Source: JBEKVE01 sp049514335 (GTDB lineage Bacteria > Actinomycetota > Acidimicrobiia > Acidimicrobiales > UBA8190). From it: a stretch of 44,613 nt of DNA. Location: the NCBI GenBank assembly GCA_049514335.1, contig JBEKVE010000005.1:1-44613 (forward strand), read 5' to 3'. Made by a program: the position numbers and the translations under genes. Of the stretch, positions 7,963 to 17,245 are shown piece after piece. How positions within the stretch are numbered: position 1 is the first letter of the stretch; every line of letters begins with the position of its first letter. The notes under the pieces were generated by a model. It did no database searches. It saw only the letters and a list, made by a program, of their open reading frames with translations, and was not told the origin of the DNA.

Positions 7963-8877
7963 TCAGCCCAGCCCACCGCCCACCGGGGTGGTGGACGAGC
8001 CACCCTGCGGCCCACCGGTGCACACCCCGGTGGTGGGCGGAGTCCCGGAGCTGTCGCAGTGCCCCGGCCCCGTTGGCGTGGGCAGCTCGGGGGTGGACAG
8101 TGGCTCTGTGGTCGTGCCGGTGGCGGTCGTGATCTCGGCCGAGGTGGCGCCCGCCGTCCCGGGCCACCACGCCAGGAACGACCCGTTCTCAGTGCTGGCC
8201 TCGACCTTCTGCCCGTCGCTGAGCACGACGGTGACAGCGCTCGCCCCGTTGGCCAGCTGCCCTTCGACGACGGTGAACGGGCCCTGGCCGGCGGACGCCA
8301 GATGCAGCTCGGCCACGTGCGTGACATCGCCGGAGCCGAGGGATGCTCCGCCCGATCCATTCATGATGGACCAGCTCTGGGGCACCCCGGGCACGGTGCC
8401 CGTGCCTTCGAGGCGACCGGTCCCCGACACCGAGCTCGAGGCGCCGCCCGCGGTGCGCTCGGACACCGCCATCACCGACGGCCCGCTCAGGCACGTGGCG
8501 GCGTCGGCCCCGTGCCCGTAGACCACGAGGGTGAACGGTCCGCGCTGGTCGGTCGCCACCACGTTCCACGGTGCGACGGGCGCACCACCGGGCACGAGCG
8601 CCATGGTGGCCAGGCGGGCCTGGCAGGTCTGGTCGGCGGTGGCGGCATCGGTGGCCGATGCCGGCGTCGGCGCGGGACTCCAGCCCGCAAAGGCGGCCTC
8701 GGACCCGGTGAGCACCACGGTGAGCGACAGGCCCAGCGCGGCGGCGAGGCCGGGGACACCGATACGCACGAGGCGCGTCCGCGCCCGGCGACGCGACCGC
8801 CGGCGCTCGACATCGGCGGCGATGGCGGCGTGCAGCTCGGCGCGGTAGCGCTCGAGATCAGGGTGGAGCGTGTTCAT
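7963..8877 (-). CDS. single-pass membrane protein encoded with the ECF sigma factor (putative anti-sigma partner)
   Basis: A 304-residue protein with an acidic/basic cytoplasmic N-terminus (HPDLERYRAELHAAIAADVE then an Arg-rich stretch), one membrane helix at about residues 40-62, and a long Ala/Gly/Ser/Thr-rich exported domain ending in a low-complexity Pro/Gly tail. Its start is 1 base after the stop of the sigma factor gene, so the two are co-translated. Such pairs are usually sigma/anti-sigma. However, no HxxxCxxC zinc motif of the ZAS anti-sigma domain is present, and the cytoplasmic part is only about 38 residues. The outer region resembles nothing I can name. Its stop is 1 base from the stop of the convergent ligase gene. 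Confidence 0.75.
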   Translation of the reverse strand: MNTLHPDLERYRAELHAAIAADVERRRSRRRARTRLVRIGVPGLAAALGLSLTVVLTGSEAAFAGWSPAPTPASATDAATADQTCQARLATMALVPGGAPVAPWNVVATDQRGPFTLVVYGHGADAATCLSGPSVMAVSERTAGGASSSVSGTGRLEGTGTVPGVPQSWSIMNGSGGASLGSGDVTHVAELHLASAGQGPFTVVEGQLANGASAVTVVLSDGQKVEASTENGSFLAWWPGTAGATSAEITTATGTTTEPLSTPELPTPTGPGHCDSSGTPPTTGVCTGGPQGGSSTTPVGGGLG

Positions 8878-8878
8878 G

Positions 8879-9463
8879 TCATGGACCTCCGAGGACGAGT
8901 TGCAGACGGCGGATCGATCGCGACACTCGCAGGCGGGCCGCAACCGGCGTGCAGTGCAGGCGCAGGGCGATCTCCTTGTAGGAGCGGTCTTCGACGAGGC
9001 GGAGCACGAGGACCTGGCGCTCGGACTCAGGCAGCTGGGCGAAGGCGCACAGTACGGCCGAGGGGAACGACAGGCGCTCCTCGACGACGTCGTACCCGTG
9101 CTCGTCGGACACCGTGGGCGGCAGTCCCAAGCGGGTCCGGGCCGAGTGCTCGACGCGGCGCTTTCGCACCGAGGACCGCAGCACGTTCTGGGCGATGCCG
9201 AAGAGCCAGGGCCCGGCAGAGCCGTCGGCCTGATCCGCGAACCGGCCCCGGCTGCGCCAGGCCTGGGCGAACACCTCGGCCGTGAGGTCGGCCGCGTAGT
9301 CCCCCACCCGGGCAGCCGCCCAGGCGAACACCTTGGGGGCGTGGCGGTCATACACCGCGGCGAAGGCGTCGGGATCGTCCGAGCGCAGCAGCGCCGCGTC
9401 GGACAGGTCCTTCGGGTCTGGTCTCACACCGTATAGATGACCGCTCGGCCCGAAGTGTGTCAC
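8879..9463 (-). CDS. ECF-type RNA polymerase sigma factor
   Basis: A sigma-70 family protein of up to 194 residues. Region 2 is visible as DPDAFAAVYDRHAPKVFAWA and DLTAEVFAQAWRSRGRF, and region 4 as LPESERQVLVLRLVEDRSYKEIALRLHCTPVAARLRVSRS, a helix-turn-helix that would read a -35 element. The linker between them is short, as in ECF sigmas. Two starts are possible: GTG at 9463, behind GGAGG, or the in-frame GTG (residue 13) just before RPDPKDLSDAALL, where the conserved domain begins. It is followed directly by a membrane protein gene that probably controls it. The regulon is unknown; no copy of an obvious autoregulated promoter was identified. Confidence 0.88.
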   Translation of the reverse strand: MTHFGPSGHLYGVRPDPKDLSDAALLRSDDPDAFAAVYDRHAPKVFAWAAARVGDYAADLTAEVFAQAWRSRGRFADQADGSAGPWLFGIAQNVLRSSVRKRRVEHSARTRLGLPPTVSDEHGYDVVEERLSFPSAVLCAFAQLPESERQVLVLRLVEDRSYKEIALRLHCTPVAARLRVSRSIRRLQLVLGGP

Positions 9464-9499
9464 GGCACCCTCCGGGACCCCGACGCCGGGCTCGGCAGC

Positions 9500-9521
9500 G
9501 GTTCAGTGGCGGTTCAGTGGC
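9500..9521. repeat. 11-bp tandem duplication at kinase 3' end
   Basis: The unit GGTTCAGTGGC occurs twice in direct succession, followed by GGTTGAG, which begins a third partial copy. The second unit contains the stop codon of the FGGY kinase, read on the minus strand. The first copy, just after the stop, carries a second in-frame-looking TCA, consistent with a recent slippage duplication. Confidence 0.8.
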
Positions 9522-11154
9522 GGTTGAGCCGCCGGTGGATCTGCTTGGTCTGCTTGTAGAGGTTCACGAACTCACGGAACAGCTCGTCGTAGACGGCGGC
9601 GGTGGACGGGTCGGGCTCGAAGGTGCCGGCCGTGGCGACCGCCCCGGGGATGTCGCGCATCTCCACCCGACCGAGGGCGAGCAGGCCGAGCAACCCCGCC
9701 CCCCGCACGTTGGCGAGCACCGGATCGGCCACGGCCCGCACCCTGCGCCCGGTGACGTCGGCGTGGATCTGGGCCCACACCGCCGAGTTGGCGCCACCCC
9801 CGACGAAGGCGAGCTCCTCGAAGCGCCGGCCCACGAAGCGCTCCACGGCGCCGAGCAGCCAGCGGCTGTTGAGCGCCACACCCTCGTACACCGCCCGCAC
9901 GAGCTCGTGGCGCGACGTCGACAGCGACAGGTTGTGGAACCCGGCACGGATGGTGTGGTCGTCGACAGGTGAGCGCTCACCGTTGAGCCACGGCGTGAAC
10001 AGGGCGCCACCCGACCCGACCGGCACCGAGGCCGCCACGTCGTCGAGGCGGCGGTACACGTCGCCGTTCACCAGCCCGGCGCCGTCCGACGCGCCGGTGT
10101 CGTCTTGTGTGCCGGAGGGCGCGTACCCCAGGCTGCGAGCCACGAAAGTCAGACACGCCCCCGCTGTTTCGTGCTCGTCGGCCACCAGGTAGCGGCCGGG
10201 GACAGCGGCGGGGATCGATGCCACGTTGTGCATGGCGTCGGTCTTCTTGAACGGGACGTGGCACGAGATCCACGACGAGGTCCCGATGTAGAGGTGACCG
10301 GCGAAGTCCTGCACCGCGCCGGACCCCACCGCGGCGGAGTGGACGTCACCGGACCCCGTCACCACGGGGATGTCGCCGGGCAGGCCCAGCTCGTCGGCGG
10401 CGTCGGTGCCGAGCGTTCCCATGACGGTGGCGGGGGCGACGAGGTCGGGAAGCTTGGACCGCTCGAGCCCCGCCATGCGCAGCAGCCGCTCGTCGTAGTG
10501 GACCGACGACACGCGCCGGTTGTCGGTGACCCAGTGCGCCGCGATGGAGTCGTACGAGGCCGAGAACCGTCCCGTCAGCCGCAGGTTGAGCCAGTCCACC
10601 GGCTCCAGGAACTTGTAGGTGGCTCGGTAGACGTCGGGCTCGGCGTCGCGGATCCACAGGATGTGCGCCGTCGGGTCCTTGCCCGACTGTCCGGGCGCGC
10701 CGCCGGTGAGCCTGATGAAGCGCTGCAGCTTGCGGACGTCGTAGCCCATGACGCTCAACGGCCCCCGTAGCTGGCGGCGCATGGGCCCCGCACCCCGGGA
10801 GTCCATCCAGATCACGGCCGGTCGCAGGGGGACGCCGTCGCCGTCGACGGCGACCGTCCCCGACCACTGCGCCGTGCACACCACACCGAGGGCGCCGGCC
10901 GGGTCGAGCGCCGCCGCGTCTATGGCGCGCCGGGTGGCGGTGACGACCGCCGTCCACCACGCTCCGGGGTCCTGCTCGGCACCCCCACCGGGAAGGAGCC
11001 CGGTGGGAACGGCCTCGTGGGCGCTGGCCGCGATGGCCCCCGTGCACGTGACGAGGGCCACCTTGGGCCCACCTGTCCCCAGGTCCACGGCCAGCACGAA
11101 CGCCTCGCCCGGGGCCGTGCGGGACGCGCCGGGGCGGGCGGCGGGGACCGGCAT
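9514..11154 (-). CDS. FGGY-family carbohydrate kinase
   Basis: A 546-residue sugar or polyol kinase of the xylulokinase/gluconokinase superfamily, phosphorylating its substrate with ATP. The N-terminal ATPase-fold phosphate-1 motif is LAVDLGTGGPKVAL, followed by CTAQWSGTVAVD, a PAVIWMDSRG segment and the FGGY C-terminal domain with LAFVGGGANSAVWAQIHADV and ANVRGAGLLGLLALG. The length is near the upper end of the family. The start is ATG at 11154 with TAATCT 6 bases upstream, which suggests a leaderless transcript. It has no obvious transporter or isomerase neighbours, so the sugar cannot be named. An 11-base tandem duplication sits across its stop codon (see the repeat entry). Confidence 0.88.
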   Translation of the reverse strand: MPVPAARPGASRTAPGEAFVLAVDLGTGGPKVALVTCTGAIAASAHEAVPTGLLPGGGAEQDPGAWWTAVVTATRRAIDAAALDPAGALGVVCTAQWSGTVAVDGDGVPLRPAVIWMDSRGAGPMRRQLRGPLSVMGYDVRKLQRFIRLTGGAPGQSGKDPTAHILWIRDAEPDVYRATYKFLEPVDWLNLRLTGRFSASYDSIAAHWVTDNRRVSSVHYDERLLRMAGLERSKLPDLVAPATVMGTLGTDAADELGLPGDIPVVTGSGDVHSAAVGSGAVQDFAGHLYIGTSSWISCHVPFKKTDAMHNVASIPAAVPGRYLVADEHETAGACLTFVARSLGYAPSGTQDDTGASDGAGLVNGDVYRRLDDVAASVPVGSGGALFTPWLNGERSPVDDHTIRAGFHNLSLSTSRHELVRAVYEGVALNSRWLLGAVERFVGRRFEELAFVGGGANSAVWAQIHADVTGRRVRAVADPVLANVRGAGLLGLLALGRVEMRDIPGAVATAGTFEPDPSTAAVYDELFREFVNLYKQTKQIHRRLNRH

Positions 11155-11166
11155 TGACGCAGATTA
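11155..11166 (-). promoter_or_regulatory. leaderless promoter -10 of FGGY kinase
   Basis: TAATCT (11166-11161, minus strand) lies 6 bases before ATG 11154. The divergent lipoprotein has CAGACT at 11182-11187. Confidence 0.5.
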
Positions 11167-11194
11167 ACGCCGGGCTCCGGGCAGACTGTGGCCC

Positions 11195-12307
11195 GTGGGC
11201 CCCCCGTCCTCCTGGCGCCGCCTCGCGCCGCTGGTCCTGGTGGCGGCGCTCTCGGCCGGCTGCACGGCGTTCCACGGGAACGCCAAGGCCATCGGCTCCG
11301 AGCTGCCGTCTCTGTCGGCCGTGCGCGGCGTGCGCTTCGTGAAGACGGTGGATCTCGACGGGGGCGACCTGATCATCGCTCCGCCCGGAACGGACAAGGC
11401 ACGGGTGCCCGCGTCGGCCGCCCTGTCGATGTTCCGAGCCGCTGACGCGGTGGAGGGCACCTACGACTTCTCGGTGGTGGGGTTGGGCCTCGTCACCGTG
11501 TCGCCCGCCGTCGCCACGCCTGCCTCCACCACCACCTCGTCCGCCGGCTCGTCCTCCGGAGCTGCCGCGTCGACCACGGCCCCGGGTGCGCCCACCACCG
11601 CGTCCGGCTCGACGACGACCGCAGCGCCGGGAACCACGACCAGCACGACGGGCACGACGACGACCGCCTCCACCACCGTCCCGGGCGGAGCGACGACCAC
11701 GACCGGCGCCGCGCCGGGTGCGACGACCACAGAGGCCTCCACCACCGTTCCCGTTCCCGGTGGCGTGGTCCCCGCGTCATTGCCGAGCTACGACGGCCGC
11801 CTGGCCTGGGTGGGGATCGCGTGGAACCCGGGATGCGCCTCGGCGGCGGGGTCGACCACGACCACGGCCTCGACGACGACCACCGGCTCGACGCTCTCGG
11901 ACGCGGCCCGGCCCGACCGGTACACGGTGGTGGTCTTCGACGCCCAGACGGGTCACGACGTCCTCGCCTACACGAGCGCGGGGCCGGCGACGTGCGGCGG
12001 TCCGGTGCAACCTCCCACCGTCACCCGCCCCGACGAGCTCGTGTCGGTGCCGTGGCAGGTCGTGGGCCCGGGCAGCACCGCAGTGCTCGTGAGCCTGCCG
12101 GCCTGCGCCTCCTACCAGGGATGGACCGAGCTCGAGCCGACCGGCGCCATCGAGGTGGAGGCGAGCGTCCCCTTCGACCCGGCGTGCGGCGCCATGCCGG
12201 GCAGCCAGTCGGTGGCGAGCGTGGTGCCGCTCGGAAACGCGCAGGCCGCCGTGCCCCACGCCGCGTTGGGCCCGGTGGTGGCGGAGCGCACGCTGCCGGG
12301 CGGCTGA
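11195..12307 (+). CDS. Thr-rich secreted lipoprotein
   Basis: A 370-residue exported protein. The signal peptide ends in the lipobox LSAGC (Cys about residue 23), so the mature protein should be lipid-anchored on the outer face of the membrane. A long Thr/Ser/Ala/Gly/Pro-rich stretch (about residues 107-190, with a second shorter Thr run near 221-232) looks like a flexible, possibly glycosylated linker. Around it are regions with Cys and Trp residues (AWVGIAWNPGC and SLPACASYQGWTELEP) that may form a small folded domain. The start is GTG at 11195, with CAGACT 7 bases upstream. It resembles no named family I recognise. It is divergent from the kinase and convergent with the debranching enzyme. 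Confidence 0.82.
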   Translation: MGPPSSWRRLAPLVLVAALSAGCTAFHGNAKAIGSELPSLSAVRGVRFVKTVDLDGGDLIIAPPGTDKARVPASAALSMFRAADAVEGTYDFSVVGLGLVTVSPAVATPASTTTSSAGSSSGAAASTTAPGAPTTASGSTTTAAPGTTTSTTGTTTTASTTVPGGATTTTGAAPGATTTEASTTVPVPGGVVPASLPSYDGRLAWVGIAWNPGCASAAGSTTTTASTTTTGSTLSDAARPDRYTVVVFDAQTGHDVLAYTSAGPATCGGPVQPPTVTRPDELVSVPWQVVGPGSTAVLVSLPACASYQGWTELEPTGAIEVEASVPFDPACGAMPGSQSVASVVPLGNAQAAVPHAALGPVVAERTLPGG

Positions 12308-12309
12308 CG

Positions 12310-12323
12310 CGCCGGCGCCGGCG
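12310..12323. terminator. GC-rich palindrome between convergent genes
   Basis: A perfect 14-base palindrome, CGCCGGCGCCGGCG, lies in the 19-base gap between the lipoprotein stop and the debranching enzyme stop. It has no natural loop and no T tract, so intrinsic termination is only a possibility. Confidence 0.3.
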
Positions 12324-12326
12324 TGC

Positions 12327-14471
12327 TCAGACGGCCGTGGCGGGGTGGCGGGGCTCGGTGATGAGCTCCACCTCGGGGGGCAGGCCCGACACGTGCACGT
12401 CGGCCCCGTCGACCTCGACCGTCACCCGCGACCCGGCCAACGGGATGCCCTCCACCTTGAGGTACTTCATCCCCTCGGGGAGCACGGGCGAAAGCCACGT
12501 CTTGCCGTAGGGCACCCAGGGATCGAGCCGCAGGATGGTGCGCAGGCACAGAAGCGGCGACGCCGCCGCCCAGGCCTGGGGTGAGCACGACGTCGGGTAC
12601 GCCACGGGCGAGGAGAACTCGGAGCGGTCGAGCCCGCAGAACAGCTCGGGCAGGCGGCCACCGAGGCTGGTGGCGGCGTCGAGGAGCGAGTAGACGAGGC
12701 GCAGCGCAGGCTCCATGAACCCGTAGCGGGCCAGCCCCGCCGCCACGATGGCGGTGTCGTGGGGCCACACCGAGCCGCAGTGGTAGCTCATGGGGTTGTA
12801 GCCCCCCATCGACGTCGCCAGGGTGCGGATCCCCCACCCCGTGAAGAGCTCGCTCGACATGATCTTTGCCGCCACGACGTGCGCCTTGTCCTCGTCGACG
12901 ATCCCCGTCCACAGGCAGTGCCCCATGTTCGAGGTGAGCGAGTCGATGGGTCGCTTGTCACCGTCGAGACCGACCGCGAACCAGCCCCGGTCCTCGAGCC
13001 AGAAGTCGCGGTTGAAGTCGGTCTTGAGCCTGGTGGCCTTGGCCCGGAAGCGCTCGAAGGTGGCTTCGTCGCCCGCCTCCCGGGCGAAGTGGGCGCGCGC
13101 CAGGTAGGCGCTGTAGACGTAGGCCTGGACCTCGCACAGGGCGATGGGGGCATGGGCGATGCGCCCGTCGGCGTAGCGGATCCCGTCGTGGGAGTCCTTC
13201 CATCCCTGGTTGGCGAGGCCCCGGTCGGTCATGCGCTGGTACTCGACGTACCCGTCGCCGTCGAGGTCCCCGTAGTTGTCGATCCATTCGAGGGCGCGCT
13301 CGGCGTTGGGCAGCAGCTCGTCCACCACCTCGCGGGCAAGACCCCAGCGCCGCAGCTCGCCCAGCAGCATGACGAACAGCGGAGTGGCGTCGGCCGTGCC
13401 GTAGTAGATGCTGCCGCCGCCGAGCGACAGTGACGGTGCGTCGCCGAAGCGCATCTCGTGGAGGATGCGCCCGGGCTGCTCCTCGCTCCGGGGGTCGATG
13501 TTCTCCCCCTGGAAGCGGGCCAACGTCTGCAGCACACCCAGTGCGAGGTCGGGGTCGACGAGCAGTGCCATCCACGAGGTGATGATCGAGTCGCGCCCGA
13601 ACACGGTCATGAACCACGGGGCGCCGGCGGCGAGCACGACCCGCTCGGGGTAATCGGGGTCGAAGATGCGCAGTGCCCCCAGGTCCTCGGCGCTCGAGGC
13701 GATCACGGCCCGCAGCCCCTCGTGGTCCGTCTCGACCTGAGGCACCTGGCGTCGCCACTTGGCCAGGCGCTCGGCCGGCGCGGCGCGGTCGACGGGTTGG
13801 CCGCACAGGTAGCGGGGATCGATCGTCTTGCCCTCGATGACGGGGTGGAACTCCATGCACCCGCTCCACTGACCGTGGGCGGGGACGATCGCCTCGAAGC
13901 TCACCAGGTCGTCGGCCAGCACCGCCGGGGTGGGCACCACGTTCAGGACGAGCCCGCGGCTCACCGTGCCGCGCCGGAACGAGAACTCGAGGTGGGCGTC
14001 ACCGTGCTCGCGGGTGATGTCACCGTCGACGTCGGTGACGCGGCCCTCCTTGACGGCGAACAGGTCGGCGAAGTCGCTGTCGACGAACAGCTCCAACGAG
14101 CAGAACGTGGGCTCGTCGCCGAAGTTCCGGATGACGAGGTCCTCGCGCATGCCCTGGCCCACGTAGCGGCGCCGGAACACCATGAGGGTGGAGTCGGCGA
14201 ACCCGGGCCGGGGCGGGCAGCGCGACACGAAGGTGGCCGAGAAGGGGTCGTCGGAGACCACCGCCAGCGGCTCGGGCCGGGTCCCGTTCACCCGAAGCTC
14301 GAGGCGGGACAGGATCCGGGTGTCCCGCACGAAGAGGCCCCCGGCCGAGGGCGCCGTCACGTCGCCGTTGCCGCCGCTTATGGCGAAGGTGGACTCGTCC
14401 ACCAGGGTCACCACCCCGCTGGAGGTCCCCGTGGAGGCCACCTTGCCGGCGAAGTTCCACGGGTCGCTCAC
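12327..14471 (-). CDS. amylo-alpha-1,6-glucosidase / glycogen debranching-type enzyme
   Basis: A 714-residue cytoplasmic enzyme with an N-terminal beta-sandwich domain (GDE_N-like, with FVRDTRILSRLELRVNG and FRRRYVGQGMREDLVIRNFG) and a C-terminal (alpha/alpha)6 barrel. The barrel has the glycosidase motifs GAPWFMTVFGRDSIITSW, QPGRILHEMRFGD, QGWKDSHDGIRYADG and YHCGSVWPHD, which carry the acidic catalytic residues of this group. It would hydrolyse alpha-1,6 branches in glycogen or a related glucan. GTG at 14471 is preferred over GTG at 14474 because TAGCGT lies 7 bases before it. The neighbouring kinase could act on a released sugar, but this is not shown by the sequence. Confidence 0.88.
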   Translation of the reverse strand: MSDPWNFAGKVASTGTSSGVVTLVDESTFAISGGNGDVTAPSAGGLFVRDTRILSRLELRVNGTRPEPLAVVSDDPFSATFVSRCPPRPGFADSTLMVFRRRYVGQGMREDLVIRNFGDEPTFCSLELFVDSDFADLFAVKEGRVTDVDGDITREHGDAHLEFSFRRGTVSRGLVLNVVPTPAVLADDLVSFEAIVPAHGQWSGCMEFHPVIEGKTIDPRYLCGQPVDRAAPAERLAKWRRQVPQVETDHEGLRAVIASSAEDLGALRIFDPDYPERVVLAAGAPWFMTVFGRDSIITSWMALLVDPDLALGVLQTLARFQGENIDPRSEEQPGRILHEMRFGDAPSLSLGGGSIYYGTADATPLFVMLLGELRRWGLAREVVDELLPNAERALEWIDNYGDLDGDGYVEYQRMTDRGLANQGWKDSHDGIRYADGRIAHAPIALCEVQAYVYSAYLARAHFAREAGDEATFERFRAKATRLKTDFNRDFWLEDRGWFAVGLDGDKRPIDSLTSNMGHCLWTGIVDEDKAHVVAAKIMSSELFTGWGIRTLATSMGGYNPMSYHCGSVWPHDTAIVAAGLARYGFMEPALRLVYSLLDAATSLGGRLPELFCGLDRSEFSSPVAYPTSCSPQAWAAASPLLCLRTILRLDPWVPYGKTWLSPVLPEGMKYLKVEGIPLAGSRVTVEVDGADVHVSGLPPEVELITEPRHPATAV

Positions 14472-14484
14472 CACGGGGACGCTA
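14472..14484 (-). promoter_or_regulatory. leaderless promoter -10 of debranching enzyme
   Basis: TAGCGT (14484-14479, minus strand) lies 7 bases before GTG 14471, which decides between two neighbouring GTG codons. Confidence 0.5.
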
Positions 14485-14559
14485 CCGGACGACGGTGTTC
14501 TATTGAATCACCTGGTCGGAAGGGGTGAGGAGCCCGGGGTGGGGGGTCGGGGGGATTGC

Positions 14560-14575
14560 CACTACGGCCGTAGTG
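14560..14575. promoter_or_regulatory. 16-bp perfect palindrome upstream of sufC1 (candidate operator)
   Basis: CACTACGGCCGTAGTG is its own reverse complement. It lies about 20 bases upstream of the sufC1 -10 box, i.e. at the -35 region, where a regulator would block or assist RNA polymerase. Its core ACTAC-N4-GTAGT matches the dyad found at the sufB promoter (28458-28471). An Fe-S or redox regulator such as SufR or an Rrf2 protein is the natural candidate, but none is encoded in this window. Confidence 0.6.
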
Positions 14576-14593
14576 CAAATCGGCCGACGACGG

Positions 14594-14606
14594 TAGACTC
14601 CCCGGC
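14594..14606 (+). promoter_or_regulatory. leaderless promoter -10 of sufC1
   Basis: TAGACT (14594-14599) is followed by 7 bases and then the GTG start of sufC1, so transcription probably begins at the start codon itself. No good -35 hexamer is seen; the palindrome occupies that place. Confidence 0.55.
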
Positions 14607-15337
<731 letters not shown>

Positions 15338-15350
<13 letters not shown>

Positions 15351-16636
15351 CCGCGACCCACACCGGTGCGGACGCACCCGGGGCCGACGCGTCGCCCTGC
15401 GCGCCGGGCACGGCCCCCGGTGTCCGCAAGGCGGATTTCCCGGTGCTGGGCCGCACCGTGCACGGGCGGCGCGTCGTCTACCTGGACTCGGCGTCCTCGT
15501 CCCAGCGCCCCCAGAGCGTGCTCGATGCCATGGACGACTTCTACTCGACCACGTACGCCAACGTGCACCGTGGTGTGTACGCCTTGGCCGAAGAGTCCGA
15601 TCGGCTCTATGCCGAGGCCCGGATGTCGGTGGGCCGGTTCATCGGAGCTCCCGATCCCGAGCACGAAGTCGTCTTCACCAAGAACGCCACCGAGTCCATC
15701 AACCTGGTGGCCGCCACGTGGGGACGGGCCAACCTCCGGGCCGGGGACGCAGTGCTGCTCACCGACATGGAGCACCACTCCAACATCGTCCCCTGGCTCA
15801 TGCTGGCCGAAGAGCGCGGCGTCGAGCTGCGCTGGATCGGTGTCGACGAGCAGTACCGCCTCGACCTGACCGACCTCGACCGCCTGCTCGACGGGGTGAA
15901 GCTGGTGGCCTGCACCTCGATGTCCAACGTGCTCGGCACCATCACCCCGTTCGCCCGCATCGCCGAGGCAGCCCACGACGCCGGGGCGCTCGTGCTGGCC
16001 GACGGGGCCCAGTCGGTGCCCCACATCCCCACCGACGTCACCACCATGGGGTGTGACTTCCTGGCCTTCAGCGCCCACAAGATGCTCGGGCCCACCGGCA
16101 TCGGGGTCCTGTGGGCACGCCGCGACCTGCTCGAGGACATGCCGCCGTTCATGGGCGGGGGGAGCATGATCCGCGACGTGCGCCACGACGGATTCAGCCC
16201 CAACGAGCTGCCCATGAAGTTCGAGGCGGGCACGCCCCCCATCGCCGAAGCCGTGGGGCTGGGCGCGGCGGTGTCGTACCTGGCGGCCGTGGGCCTCGAG
16301 GCGATCCACACCCACGAGATGACTCTGACCGCCTACGCCCAGGAGGTGCTGGCGGACCGCTTCGGCAAGGACATCACGATCTTCGGACCCCCCGGCACCG
16401 AAGGGCGAGGTGGGGTGCTGTCGCTCGCCTTCCGCGACATACACCCCCACGACCTCGCCCAGGTCCTCGACCAGGCGGGCGTGTGCGTGCGGGCCGGCCA
16501 CCACTGCGCCAAGCCCCTGATGCGGCGCCTCGGGGTCAACGCCACCGCCCGGGCGTCGCTCTACCTGTACAACGACCAGGACGACGTGGACGCCCTGGCC
16601 GACGCCCTGGCCGAGGCCGGTAGCCTCTTCGGATAG
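15338..16636 (+). CDS. sufS: cysteine desulfurase SufS
   Basis: A 432-residue PLP enzyme that takes sulfur from cysteine for Fe-S assembly and releases alanine. The Schiff-base lysine is K248 in FSAHKMLGPTG, the upstream motif is TDMEHHSNIVPW, and the persulfide-forming cysteine is C390 in RAGHHCAKPLMRRLG, as in group II (SufS/CsdA) desulfurases. The chosen GTG at 15338 overlaps sufC1 by 13 bases. An in-frame GTG at 15347 would give a GTGA overlap, but GGAGG would then touch the start codon. The N-terminus before DFPVLGR is a short extra tail of about 30 residues. The partner SufU follows after 78 bases. Confidence 0.93.
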
Positions 16637-16714
16637 GAGGCGACGCCCGCCCACAGGCGGCCGCCGCGCCGGCAGCCCATCCCGACCACCACTTTCCTGA
16701 GCACCGAGGAGCAC

Positions 16715-17227
16715 ATGTCCGGTCTCGAAGATCTCTACCGCGAGATCATCCTCGACCACTACCGAAGCCCCCGTAACCGCGGCGAGCTGCCCGCGCCACC
16801 CGCCCATCGCGTCGAGGGCTTCAACCCGCTGTGCGGCGACGAGATCGTCGTCTACGTGGACGTCGAGGGTGACACGGTGCGCGACATCCGCTTCGCCGGG
16901 CAGGGCTGCTCCATCAGCCAGTCCTCCGCCTCGCTCATGTCGGCGGCCGTGAAGGGCAAGACCGTGGCCGATGTGCGCGACCTGATCCGCACCTTCAAGG
17001 CCATGATGTCGGTGCACGAGCTGCGCCTGGGGGACGGCGAGACGCGTGCCAACGGTTCGGGACCCGACGACGCCGACGCCGTGGTTGTGGACCCCGACTC
17101 GCTCGGTGAGCTCGCCGCCCTGCAGGGCGTGGTCAAGTTCCCGGTCCGCATCAAGTGCGCCACGCTGTCGTGGAACACCCTCGCCCAGGGGCTCGACGAG
17201 GCCGAAGCGGGCGTGACCGCCCCCTGA
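16715..17227 (+). CDS. sufU: sulfur-transfer protein SufU
   Basis: A 170-residue IscU-fold protein that accepts persulfide from SufS. It begins EDLYREIILDHYRSPRNRG, typical of SufU, and carries the three cysteines C40 (NPLCGD, with Asp42), C65 (GQGCSIS) and C148 (IKCATLSW) that bind zinc. Compared with IscU it lacks the LPPVK motif. About 18-20 extra, mostly acidic residues lie between the second and third cysteines (around residues 108-128), longer than the usual SufU insertion. The start ATG has a good GAGGAG Shine-Dalgarno 5 bases upstream. It is the last gene of the sufC1-sufS-sufU operon. Confidence 0.93.
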   Translation: MSGLEDLYREIILDHYRSPRNRGELPAPPAHRVEGFNPLCGDEIVVYVDVEGDTVRDIRFAGQGCSISQSSASLMSAAVKGKTVADVRDLIRTFKAMMSVHELRLGDGETRANGSGPDDADAVVVDPDSLGELAALQGVVKFPVRIKCATLSWNTLAQGLDEAEAGVTAP

Positions 17228-17245
17228 GCCGCCCTCAGCAGGGGG
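17220..17245. terminator. hairpin between sufU and the LCP gene
   Basis: CCCCCTG (17220-17226) pairs perfectly with CAGGGGG (17239-17245), with a 12-base loop. The stem includes both stop codons of these convergent genes. There is no strong T run on either side, so it may be a weak bidirectional terminator. Confidence 0.4.

Noticed and set aside
8879..9463. An autoregulated ECF promoter upstream of the sigma gene.
   Set aside because: No repeated -35/-10 pair could be identified by eye; TATAC near 9430 lies inside the first codons.
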